Positions 1-8,000 of a stretch of DNA of 16,279 nt are shown one piece after another. The stretch covers positions 1-16,279 of the forward strand of contig DKBM01000010.1 of NCBI GenBank assembly GCA_002451215.1, given 5' to 3'. The position numbers and the translations under genes were made by a program. The notes under the pieces were generated by a model. The model was not told the origin of the DNA. It made no database searches and worked only from the letters and a program-made list of their open reading frames with translations. This DNA comes from SM1-46 sp002451215. GTDB taxonomy: Bacteria; Pseudomonadota; Gammaproteobacteria; Acidiferrobacterales; Sulfurifustaceae. Each line of letters opens with the position of its first letter. Position 1 is the first letter of the stretch.

Positions 1-264
1 GTGCGATGGCACTGGTCACACGAGGCGGTGGTGACCGGGTGATTGGAAGGCTTCGGCGTGCTGGCGTGGCACGTGTTGCAGGTGCCCGGCGCGACGCCGG
101 TGTGACTGAACGTCGCCGGCAGCCAGGCCGTGGTGCGATGGCACTGGTCACACGAGGCGGTGGTAATCGGGTGATTGGACGGCTTCGGCGTGCTGGCGTG
201 GCACGTGTTGCAGGTGCCGGGCGCGACGCTCACATGATTGAAGCCCGCAGGAATCCACGCGCTG
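1..264. repeat. 132-bp tandem repeat inside the multihaem cytochrome gene
   Basis: The units 1-132 and 133-264 encode the same 44-residue double-haem module. Over the first 96 or so bases they differ at about four positions, while the rest has diverged further. This points to recent duplication or gene conversion, and the window ends inside the array. Confidence 0.85.
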
Positions 265-743
265 GTGCGGTGGCAGCTGTCGCAGCTTGCTGTAGTGGGT
301 ACGTGATTGCCAGGCTTGCCGGAAGCGGTTCCACCGTTGTGGCAACTCATGCAGCTGCCCGGCGCGATGTCAACGTGCTGGAAGCGTGCGCCCGACCAGG
401 TAACGGTCGAGATATGGCATAGCTGGCAAGGCCGGACTGTCTGCACGTGGTTGACCGGCTTGAAGGTTTGCGCCGTGCGGCTGCCCTGAACATGGCAGAG
501 TTGGCACTGGCGCGGCGTGCCCTTGAACGTTCCTCCCACGTGGCATTCCTGGCACTCGATCTGCGCGTGCCGACCGAGCAACGCGAAGCCTGTGTTTAGA
601 TGGTCCGACACGCTGGCGGCTCTGCTATCGGCGGCCACGGCGCTCGTCGCGGGTGCGAGGGCTGAAAGCAATGCAACGGTCGAGAGCATCAATACGGCGC
701 CCAGAAACAGGGGCAGACGCAGCCGCGCAAATAGGTTCTTCAT
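1..743 (-). CDS. Multihaem cytochrome c with 44-residue double-haem repeats, C-terminus beyond window
   Basis: Starts at the ATG at 743 behind an AGGAGA ribosome site and runs off the left edge, leaving 247 codons. A signal peptide (about residues 1-40, basic start, hydrophobic core, then AVAADS) exports it. Nine CXXCH haem motifs are visible: CQECH, CQLCH twice, CMSCH, CDSCH, CNTCH twice and CDQCH twice. From about residue 100 it is a tandem 44-residue unit holding CD(S/Q)CH and CNTCH plus one F-x-H and one S-N-H histidine, so each haem could get a second histidine ligand. The last two units are nearly identical in DNA (132-bp period). It lies 52 nt after the 21-haem cytochrome gene and is probably in the same operon. 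Likely a periplasmic or outer-surface electron carrier. The partner and exact family are unknown; total haem number cannot be given because the gene is cut. Confidence 0.9.
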   Translation of the reverse strand, partial: MKNLFARLRLPLFLGAVLMLSTVALLSALAPATSAVAADSRAASVSDHLNTGFALLGRHAQIECQECHVGGTFKGTPRQCQLCHVQGSRTAQTFKPVNHVQTVRPCQLCHISTVTWSGARFQHVDIAPGSCMSCHNGGTASGKPGNHVPTTASCDSCHRTSAWIPAGFNHVSVAPGTCNTCHASTPKPSNHPITTASCDQCHRTTAWLPATFSHTGVAPGTCNTCHASTPKPSNHPVTTASCDQCHR

Positions 744-795
744 ACCGAGGTTCTCCTAGAGGAGGACAGCTTGGTTAGGCAGCATTGGGGATTGC

Positions 796-2388
796 TCATC
801 GGTTCAAAAGGCTTGCGCCCGGCCGGAGTTTCTTCCACGAACTCGTGTAGTGACAGCGCTGGCACTCGCGACCGAATCCGCCACGGTGAATGTCGTCGTC
901 GTCATGACAACTTGCGCAGCTGCTGGACAGGCTGAGCGTGCGATCCATTGGCCGGCGATGGCAGGCAAGGCAATCGACACCCTTGTGCCCGCCATCGAGT
1001 CTGAAGCTCGTCTGGCGGTCGTGGTCAAACTTCCAGCGCTTCCAGTCGATCGCGTTGTGGCAGGTCTCGCATTTCGTTCCGAGTCGCAGCTTGTGCGCGT
1101 CGTCCTTGCGGTGGCAGGCAACGCACTCGGTCTTGGCATCCTTGAAAGCAGGCGTGAGGTGGCAATCCTTGCACTTGACCTTGACATGCTTGCCGAACAG
1201 CGGGAAGCGCGCGAGTCCGTGATCAAAGCGCGCATCGGTCCAGCTGCGTTCAGTATGGCAGCGCCCGCACTCCCGTCCTTCCTGGCCCTTGTGCTTGTCG
1301 TCCTTGCGGTGACATGAGAAACAGTCGGTCTTGAGCTTCTCCCGGAAGAGAATGCCGGTGTGGCAGGTGCTGCACTTCGCCTGGGCGTGCTTGCCGCGTA
1401 ACGGATACTTGGTCTGCCGATCATGATTGAAGATCGAGATGCTCCAATCCTTCTCGACATGGCAGCTCTGGCACTTGTCGCCAAACCGGCCCTTGTGTCC
1501 CTTCTTGTCATCGTCCTTGCGATGGCACGAAACACAAGTGCTCTTGAGCTTGTCTCGATAGAGGTCTCCGGTATGGCAGCTCGCGCACTTGGCCAGGCGA
1601 TGCTTGCCGCGCAGGGGATACCTGGTATCGCGATCATGATCGAAGCGGATGGTCTTCCATTCACGGTCGACGTGGCAGCTCTCGCACTTGTCGCCAAAAC
1701 GGCCTTTGTGTCCGTTCTTCTGATCATCCTTTCGGTGGCAGGACACGCAGCGCGTGGACGCACCCTTGAACTTGGGGTCCTTGTGACAATCACGGCAGCC
1801 GACGTCCTTGTGCTTGCCGGTAAGCGGGAAGCGGGTCTTGCTGTGATCGAAGGTCGTGTCTTTCCAGCGGGTATCGCGATGGCAGTCCGCGCAGTTGTTG
1901 CCGAGCTTGCCCTTGTGCGTATCGTCCTTGCGATGACAGGCAACACAGTCAGACGGAGCATCGCGATGCTTCTTGCCTGCCTTATGGCAGTCCTGGCAGC
2001 GGATCTTGGCCCCGGCGTGTCCCCCCCGCAGTGGAAAGTCGGTGAGACGGTGATCGAATCGGGCTTCATCGAGCGGCGCGATGTTCGCGTCCCGGCCCTT
2101 GTGTTCGGTATGGCAGTTGCGGCAGTCCTGATCCTTGAGCCGACCGTGGAATCCGCGCTTCTGAATGGCATCGAGCGCGACTTTCTTGTGGCAGTCGAGG
2201 CACAACCCGCTCTGTGCGCTCTTGTTGAACCGGACGTGGCACTGCTTGCAGTCGGTTTCGAGGTCAGCATGGCCGGCGATTACCTTGCCAGGCATCAGCA
2301 CGCTCTCGACCGTGTCGGCGCGCGCGAAAGACATCAGCGCGCAGAGCGACACAAGCAGCATGAAGATGGCAAAGCCCGAATGCCGCAT
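796..2388 (-). CDS. 21-haem c-type cytochrome, modular triple-haem repeats
   Basis: 530 residues. The open frame extends upstream to 2697, but that part overlaps the membrane-protein gene; the ATG at 2388, 11 nt after that gene's stop, starts directly into a signal peptide (hydrophobic core, cleavage probably after SFARA at about residue 25). I count 21 CXXCH motifs: three in an N-terminal block, then six repeats of about 66-70 residues with three each. Each repeat reads F-D/N-H ... G-K/G-H ... CxxCH ... CxxCH-x-K-D-D ... H-K-G ... CxxCH ... W, giving roughly three extra histidines per three haems, which suggests bis-histidine ligation. It is very rich in Lys and Asp and has no other catalytic domain. 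Likely a periplasmic long-range electron carrier, resembling cytochrome c7/c3-type repeat proteins. Placed between a cytochrome b-like membrane protein and another multihaem cytochrome. Confidence 0.93.
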   Translation of the reverse strand: MRHSGFAIFMLLVSLCALMSFARADTVESVLMPGKVIAGHADLETDCKQCHVRFNKSAQSGLCLDCHKKVALDAIQKRGFHGRLKDQDCRNCHTEHKGRDANIAPLDEARFDHRLTDFPLRGGHAGAKIRCQDCHKAGKKHRDAPSDCVACHRKDDTHKGKLGNNCADCHRDTRWKDTTFDHSKTRFPLTGKHKDVGCRDCHKDPKFKGASTRCVSCHRKDDQKNGHKGRFGDKCESCHVDREWKTIRFDHDRDTRYPLRGKHRLAKCASCHTGDLYRDKLKSTCVSCHRKDDDKKGHKGRFGDKCQSCHVEKDWSISIFNHDRQTKYPLRGKHAQAKCSTCHTGILFREKLKTDCFSCHRKDDKHKGQEGRECGRCHTERSWTDARFDHGLARFPLFGKHVKVKCKDCHLTPAFKDAKTECVACHRKDDAHKLRLGTKCETCHNAIDWKRWKFDHDRQTSFRLDGGHKGVDCLACHRRPMDRTLSLSSSCASCHDDDDIHRGGFGRECQRCHYTSSWKKLRPGASLLNR

Positions 2389-2399
2389 GGCGTGGGCGA

Positions 2400-3299
2400 T
2401 CAGTACATGTGCACGGCGATGACATGCACCACCCCGCTGATGACGAGCATGAAGACGAACGGCACGTGCAACACGTGCCAGAGCGAAAACATTCGCTCGT
2501 AAGCCTGGAACTGGGCCGCGTTGCGGGCGGTGTCGAGGTAGGTCTTGAGCATCTGGTTGGCAGCCGCAAGGCGCCGGCGCAGCTTGTCGCGCTCCCAGCC
2601 GCGTTCCTTGGCCTTCTTGCGCAGGATGGTCTTGAGTTCCCGCATGCACTGCGAGCGCACGCGCCGGGCGCGAAATCCCAGGGTGAGGAAGCGCCATGCG
2701 CCGGAGGTCACGCCCGGCGGGCGCTCGTGCGCGAGTTCCCCGAAGGCTTTCAGCTGCGCCTCGATGCGTGGTGCGAAGTGAAACTTTGAACGGACCTCGC
2801 CTTCGCGAATGCCCAGGTCAGACTGCAATTCGTCGAGGTTGGCCCGGCGCCCGTAGAGACCATGATGAATGCGGCGGTAGATGAACCGGCCGAGCACTCC
2901 GCTTCCGGCGACGAGCAGCATGCACGCCATTGCGACACCGGCGTTGAGTGAGCCGATCGTGAAAGTGGAGTGATAGAGAATGAGCAGCGGCCCGACGACT
3001 CCAAACATCATGTGCAGCCGGAACCAGTAGCGAATGCTGCCGGCAGATTGTAGGAAGCGCACATGCTTGCGCAGGGGGTAGAGGAGCAGCGCCAGCATCA
3101 TGACGCCGCCCACGACTCCCATGTAGTAACCGAAATCCGACCCCGGCGTGTAGTAGCCGCGGGTGGATCCTATCCCGAGGACGACCATGCCGATGACGAG
3201 AGGAAGCACGTATGCAGGACGGCGCGCGGGCGGGTTCGCGCTTTCGGACGGGCTGGCCGCGGCTGCTGGGCGTCGTTCATAGGTCTGTAAATGGGTCAT
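2400..3299 (-). CDS. Five-helix membrane protein, probable di-haem cytochrome b
   Basis: 299 residues from the ATG at 3299; an in-frame TTG at 3380 would add 27 basic residues, but neither start has a clear ribosome site. Predicted helices lie at about residues 29-45, 56-76, 92-114, 118-140 and 271-297. Helix 3 has H96 and H110 and helix 5 has H278 and H292: both are HX13H, the spacing that holds two haems b in bc1-type cytochromes. H275 and H297 are spare candidates. Between helices 4 and 5 is a basic, helical, probably cytoplasmic domain of about 130 residues that I do not recognise. First gene of a leftward operon with two multihaem cytochromes and divergent from a ferredoxin/FAD oxidoreductase, so it probably moves electrons across the inner membrane, perhaps via quinone. 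Haem binding is inferred. A ferric-reductase or b561-like relation is possible. Confidence 0.8.
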   Translation of the reverse strand: MTHLQTYERRPAAAASPSESANPPARRPAYVLPLVIGMVVLGIGSTRGYYTPGSDFGYYMGVVGGVMMLALLLYPLRKHVRFLQSAGSIRYWFRLHMMFGVVGPLLILYHSTFTIGSLNAGVAMACMLLVAGSGVLGRFIYRRIHHGLYGRRANLDELQSDLGIREGEVRSKFHFAPRIEAQLKAFGELAHERPPGVTSGAWRFLTLGFRARRVRSQCMRELKTILRKKAKERGWERDKLRRRLAAANQMLKTYLDTARNAAQFQAYERMFSLWHVLHVPFVFMLVISGVVHVIAVHMY

Positions 3300-3400
3300 C
3301 TTGGCGTTGTTCTTCTTGAATACGAGGTTGGGTCGGCGGCACGGTCTGCCGGACGTGGTCTGGTCCCTGTTGATAGCCAAGCAATAATCGTGCTCGTGCC

Positions 3401-3412
3401 ACCTTTAAAGGT
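3401..3412. promoter_or_regulatory. 12-bp perfect palindrome, candidate operator
   Basis: ACCTTTAAAGGT is a perfect inverted repeat with no spacer, sitting in the AT-rich part of an otherwise GC-rich divergent intergenic region, about 100 bp upstream of the membrane-protein ATG. Its position suits a dimeric regulator, but no regulator gene is adjacent and I cannot name the protein that would bind. Confidence 0.35.
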
Positions 3413-3576
3413 AATTTATGGCCTATTCCACTAATGCTGCAGGGACTTCCAGCCGGAAAGCATAGGCCAGCGGATGGGCGGCGTGACTTGTATGCCTTTC
3501 CACGGAAATTGGAGGCGTTCCGGCCGTGCCCGAGCCGGCATCGCGCGCTGGGCGGGGACGGTGAGGTTTCAGCCGG

Positions 3577-3585
3577 TGCTATGCT
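3577..3585 (+). promoter_or_regulatory. Candidate extended -10 promoter of the oxidoreductase gene
   Basis: TGCTATGCT fits the extended -10 form TGnTATAAT with two mismatches and lies 33 nt before the ATG at 3619. No convincing -35 box is seen at 16-18 nt upstream, so this is a weak assignment. Confidence 0.3.
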
Positions 3586-3618
3586 TTTTGCGCTAACTTC
3601 TTCGGGACCTAGGCCTCA

Positions 3619-4929
3619 ATGAATCTGCTGCGCTCGGACGCGTTCCTGATCGCGCTGTATCTCGTGCCGTTAATCGCGGTAATGATCTGGTATGTCCGTC
3701 GGCATCGCCGGCACGAGGCAAAGCATGTCGCCACATGGAAGGGTGCCGTCGAGTCCGGGTTGACCGAACCAGCATCCCTGCATCCTGTGATCGATCCCAA
3801 GCGCTGCCTCGGCTCGAAGGCTTGTGTCAGTGCCTGCCCGGAACAGGCCATCGGCATCATTGGCGGCAAGGCGCGCCTGGTGGACCCGGCCAAGTGTATT
3901 GGCCATGGTGCCTGCAAAGTCGCGTGTCCTCACGATGCCATTGCGCTCGTATTCGGAACCGCCAAGCGCGGCATGGACATTCCCCAGGTCGATTCGCATT
4001 TCGAGACGAACGTGCGCGGGATATTCATCGCCGGCGAGCTCGGCGGGATGGGGTTGATCCGCAAGGCAGTAGACCAGGGCAGACAGGCCATCGAGCAGAT
4101 CGCCAAGCGTCGCGATGGTGCCTTTCCCTACGACGTCGTGATCGTGGGGGCGGGACCGGCGGGGCTGGCCGCCTCGCTCGGGGCACTGGAAAAGAAGCTG
4201 CGATTCGTCACGGTCGAGCAGGAGGACGCATTCGGCGGCACTGTGTACCACTATCCACGGAACAAGATCGTGATGACGGCTCCGGTGCAATTGCCCATCA
4301 TCGGCAAGGTCAGGATGGGGGAAATCAGCAAGGAAAAGCTGCTCGAGTTCTGGCAGGGCGTTCTCGGGAAAACCGGGCTCAAGGTCAATTTCTCGGAGCG
4401 CATGGAAGCGATCCGGCCGGACGGCAAGGGCTTTGTCGTCCGGACAGCGAAGCAGGAATACCGCACGCGCTGTGTGCTGCTCGCAATCGGACGTCGCGGT
4501 ACGCCGCGCAAGCTTGATGTGCCCGGTGAAGAGCAGTCGAAGGTGGTCTACCGCCTGATCGACCCCGAGCAATATCGCGGGCAACACGTGCTGGTAGTCG
4601 GCGGCGGCGACAGCGCGCTCGAGGCGGCGCTCGCCATGGCAGATGAGTCGGGGGCTAAGGTTACGCTCTCGTATCGCGGCGACGCCTTCGGTCGCGTGAA
4701 GCAGAAGAATCGCGAGCGGCTGCAGGCCGCCGAGGCAGGAAAGCGGGTGGCGGTGCTGCTCAATTCAAACGTCAAGCGCATTGACGCCGATCGGGTCGTC
4801 GTCGATCAGCAAGGAAAGAATCTGACACTGAAAAACGATGCCGTGATCGTAAGTGCCGGCGGCGTGCTGCCAACGCCGTTTCTCAAGGAAATCGGGATTC
4901 TGGTGGAAACCAAACACGGGGAGGCCTGA
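3619..4929 (+). CDS. Membrane-anchored ferredoxin-FAD-NAD(P) type oxidoreductase
   Basis: 436 residues. Order: one N-terminal helix (residues 8-26) followed by RRHRRH, which should leave the rest in the cytoplasm; a two-motif ferredoxin domain with C63/C69/C73 and C93/C99/C103; a segment with GIFIAGELGGMG (134-145); a FAD Rossmann motif GAGPAG (177-182); and a second dinucleotide motif GGGDSA (328-333), NAD(P)-type. The fold resembles thioredoxin reductase but there is no CxxC redox pair, so it is not a thioredoxin reductase. In both iron-sulfur motifs the second canonical cysteine is replaced (S66, H96). The ...ETNVxGIFxAGE... segment normally closes this flavoprotein fold at the C-terminus; here it precedes the Rossmann domain, and the protein stops just where it would be expected. 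It diverges from the cytochrome b/multihaem operon, suggesting it feeds or drains that chain. Substrate unknown. Confidence 0.85.
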   Translation: MNLLRSDAFLIALYLVPLIAVMIWYVRRHRRHEAKHVATWKGAVESGLTEPASLHPVIDPKRCLGSKACVSACPEQAIGIIGGKARLVDPAKCIGHGACKVACPHDAIALVFGTAKRGMDIPQVDSHFETNVRGIFIAGELGGMGLIRKAVDQGRQAIEQIAKRRDGAFPYDVVIVGAGPAGLAASLGALEKKLRFVTVEQEDAFGGTVYHYPRNKIVMTAPVQLPIIGKVRMGEISKEKLLEFWQGVLGKTGLKVNFSERMEAIRPDGKGFVVRTAKQEYRTRCVLLAIGRRGTPRKLDVPGEEQSKVVYRLIDPEQYRGQHVLVVGGGDSALEAALAMADESGAKVTLSYRGDAFGRVKQKNRERLQAAEAGKRVAVLLNSNVKRIDADRVVVDQQGKNLTLKNDAVIVSAGGVLPTPFLKEIGILVETKHGEA

Positions 4930-5006
4930 AGGCCTCGCTGATGTTCCCCCGCGGCGGGCGCGTCGTCTCGCTCACCCGTCCCAACTATCCTGCGCGAACC
5001 TTCGCC

Positions 5007-8000
5007 TCAGCGTTTCCGTCTTTCGTGCGGTGCCAGGGAAACGCTTCCCGTGCCGGAGCGGGCACGATCGCCGAGCGTCGGCTGCGGTAGCGCTGACTCC
5101 GGTTCGTTCGGGACCGGCTGGTGCCCCTGTCGCTCGAGACCGGCCAGGAGTTCGTAGACGCACGGCACGACGAAAAGCGTGAGCAGCGTGGAGACCAGTA
5201 CGCCGCCGATCACCGCCATGGCCATCGGGGACCGCAGTTCGGCGCCGGGTCCAACGGCAAGCGCAAGTGGCAGTGCTGCCGCGATGGTCGCAAACGACGT
5301 CATGAGAATCGGCCGCAGTCTTATTGGGCAGGCCTCGAGCAGGGCGGCGCGGATTGAGGTCTCACCGCGTGCCCGCACCTGGTTCGTGAAGTCGACCAGC
5401 AAGATTGAGTTTTTCTTCACAATACCCATCAGCAGGATCAGGCCAATGAAGCTGAAGATGTTGATCGAGTGCCCGAATGCGAGCAGCGTGAGAAACGCGC
5501 CAGACGCACTGAACGGCAGGGCCATGAGGACCGTGAACGGGTGCACGAAACTGTTGAACTGCGAAGCGAGCACCATGTAGGCGACGACCACGCCGAGGAA
5601 CAGCACAAACCACAAGCTCGCAAAGGATTCCTGGAACGCCTGGGACCCGCCGACAAAGCGCACGCGGATTTCGGGCGGCATGACCTCGCGGGCGATCGCC
5701 CGAGCCCGCTCCAGCGCTTCCTGCTGCGATTTGCCCGTCTTTACGTTCGCGAAGATCTTGATGGCACGCTCGCGATCGTTGCGGTTGATCTGTGCGAGGC
5801 TTCGGGCCTCGCGGATCTGGACCAGCTCGGTCAGCTTGATCAGCTCGCCGCGATTGTTGCGCACGTAGAGCTGTTTGAACTGGTCCTTGCGCGTGAGGTC
5901 CTCATCGCGCAGACGCACGCGCACGTCGTAGCGGTGGCCACCAGAAGAATACTGCGCGGCCACCACACCGCCGACCATCGCGCTGATGGTCTGGGAGATC
6001 GCCTGGATGCTGACCCCGCGCTCGGCAGCGCGCACCCGGTCGGGGATGACCTGAAGCTCGGGTTTGCCGAGCAGGTAGTCACTGTCGGTATCGGTGACAA
6101 GGCCGGTGGCGTTGAGCTTTTCAATGATCTTATCGGAGTACTCGGCGAGTTTGTCCCAATCTCGCCCCTGGATAGCGAATTCGATCGGGAAGCCGCGTGA
6201 GGCGGTGAACCCGCGCTGCGAGAGGTCTTGTACGGAGACGCGTAGCCCGAGTTTGCGCAGCGCCTTGCGCGTCACGTCCATAAGTTCCTGTTGGCTCAGC
6301 TCGTGACCGCGTTCAGGGTCGACGCCGCGGCTGCCCTTGGGTTTCATGCTCACAAACAGGTTGAACAGGTTGGCCTGTCCGCCGGTGCCGAACCCACCCA
6401 CGGCCGAATAGGTGCGCCGGACTTCGGGCCGCGCAATGAGAAAGTTCTCGGCCTTGCGGGCCACCGAGTCGGTGTACTCCATCGACGATTCAATCGGCGT
6501 TTGGGCGCGCACAATGAACATGCTCTGGTCCTGTACCGGCATGAATTCCTTGTTGACGAAATGGAATGCGGCAAAGGAACCGGCGAAGAACACCATCGAT
6601 CCCCCGATGGTGAGCCAAGGATGGCGCAGCGAGAGATTCAGTCCCTTGCTGTAGGTTCTGGCGAGGAACTGGAAGGTTGTATCGGCGGCCCGCCCGATGC
6701 GCGTCGTACGGTTGCCGGCCTCGACGAACTGGGCTGAGCGCATCGAGGTGAGCGTCAACGCCTCGAGCAGTGACAGCATCACTGCGGCTGTCATGGTGAT
6801 ACCGAACTGGAAGAAGAAGTAGCCGATCACGCCGCTCATGAAGGCCACGGGCAGGAAGATCGCCACCACGGCGAGCGTTGCCGCGAGCGCGGCGAAAGTG
6901 ATCTGGCGGGTGCCGTTCAATGCCGCTTCCACGCGACCCTGACCCATCTCGCGGTGGCGGACGATATTCTCGAGCACCATGATGGCATCATCCACCACGA
7001 TGCCAATCGCGAGGCTCAAGCCGAGCAGCGTGAAGGTATTGAGCGTAAAGCCAAAGAAATAGAGCACCATGAAGGTGCCAATGATCGAGGTCGGGATCGC
7101 GAGAATCACATTAAGCGTTGCTGTCCAGCTGCCCAGGAACAGCCAGCAAACCAGCGCCGTGACCATGGCCGACATGACCAGCGCGAACTCGAATTCGTTT
7201 ACTGAATCCTCAATGAACTGGGTGGTGTCGAAGTTGACATCGATCTTCATCCCCTCCGGCAGGCGCGTGGCGACTTCGGCCATGCGCGCCTTCACGGCAT
7301 GCGCGACCGCTACGGTGTTGGAGCCGCGCTGTTTGCGAATGCCGAGACCGACGGCGCGCACGCCGTTGGCGCGAGAGATGCGCCGGATGTCGTCGAGGCC
7401 GTCTTCGATCTTCGCGACTTCCTTCAGCATGATGCGCGAGTAAACCGGCTGGTTGCCACGCTGGTTGACGACGATGCGCTCGAATTCCTCGGTCGTCTTG
7501 GCTTCCCCGAGGGTACGTACGTCAAATTCCGTAGGGCCGGTTGCGATCTGCCCGGCGGGAAGTTCCGAGTGCTCTGCGCGGATCGCGTTCAGGATGTCGG
7601 TAACCGCCAGTTCGTAGCGGTTGAGCGCGGTGGCCGATACCCACACGCGCAGGTTCGGCTCGACGTAGCCACCGAAGGCGATCTCGCCCACGCCGCTCAC
7701 CGAGGAAAAGCGGTCCTTCAGGATGTCCTTGATGTAGCGCATCAGCTCGCGCGGGCTGTGGCGATCGCTCGTGAGGGACATCCACAGGATCGGTTGATCC
7801 TCGGGATTGGTCTTGCTGATGACTGGTGGTTCGATATCCGATGGCAGGTAGCGTTGTGCGGCTGCGACCTTGGTCTGCACCTCGCGCAGCGCGTCGGCAA
7901 TGTTTCGGCCGAGTTCAAATTCGACCGTGATGGTTGCCGCGCCATATTGTGACGTCGAGGAGACACTGCGCACGCCCTCGACGGTCATGACCGAATCCTC

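Larger units (their letters stand above)
3300..3618. promoter_or_regulatory. Divergent control region of the redox island
   Basis: This 319-bp gap separates the leftward cytochrome operon from the rightward oxidoreductase. If the TTG start at 3380 is used it shrinks to 238 bp. It holds a perfect 12-bp palindrome (3401-3412), an AT-rich stretch just right of it, and an extended -10-like box near 3577-3585. No other gene is supported here. Confidence 0.5.

Noticed and set aside
1..264. CRISPR-like direct repeats
   Set aside because: The 132-bp units are in-frame protein modules with continuous coding; there are no short identical repeats with unique spacers.
804..2270. 488-residue open frame on the minus strand
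   Set aside because: Overlaps the 21-haem cytochrome in another frame; Ser/Arg/Ala/Thr-rich with no domain, a shadow of the repeated coding sequence.
1423..2502. 359-residue open frame on the plus strand
   Set aside because: Antisense to the 21-haem cytochrome; its repetitive Val/Leu/Ala pattern mirrors the haem repeats. No ribosome site or domain.
2389..2697. N-terminal extension of the 21-haem cytochrome
   Set aside because: It would overlap the membrane-protein gene in another frame and put the signal peptide about 100 residues inside the protein.
3380..3407. Sigma-54-like promoter (TGGCAC ... TTGC) on the minus strand
   Set aside because: The distance between the GG and GC elements is 18 nt, not the required 12 or so.
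3619..4929. Thioredoxin reductase
   Set aside because: No CxxC redox pair, an N-terminal membrane helix and a ferredoxin domain, and a different segment order.
4930..5006. Bidirectional terminator between the oxidoreductase and the RND pump
   Set aside because: GC-rich, but I see no stem followed by a T-run on either strand.
7299..7952. 217-residue plus-strand open frame inside the RND gene (and similar ones at 5469-6200 and 6291-6737)
   Set aside because: Antisense shadows of a conserved full-length pump; no ribosome site or recognisable domain.
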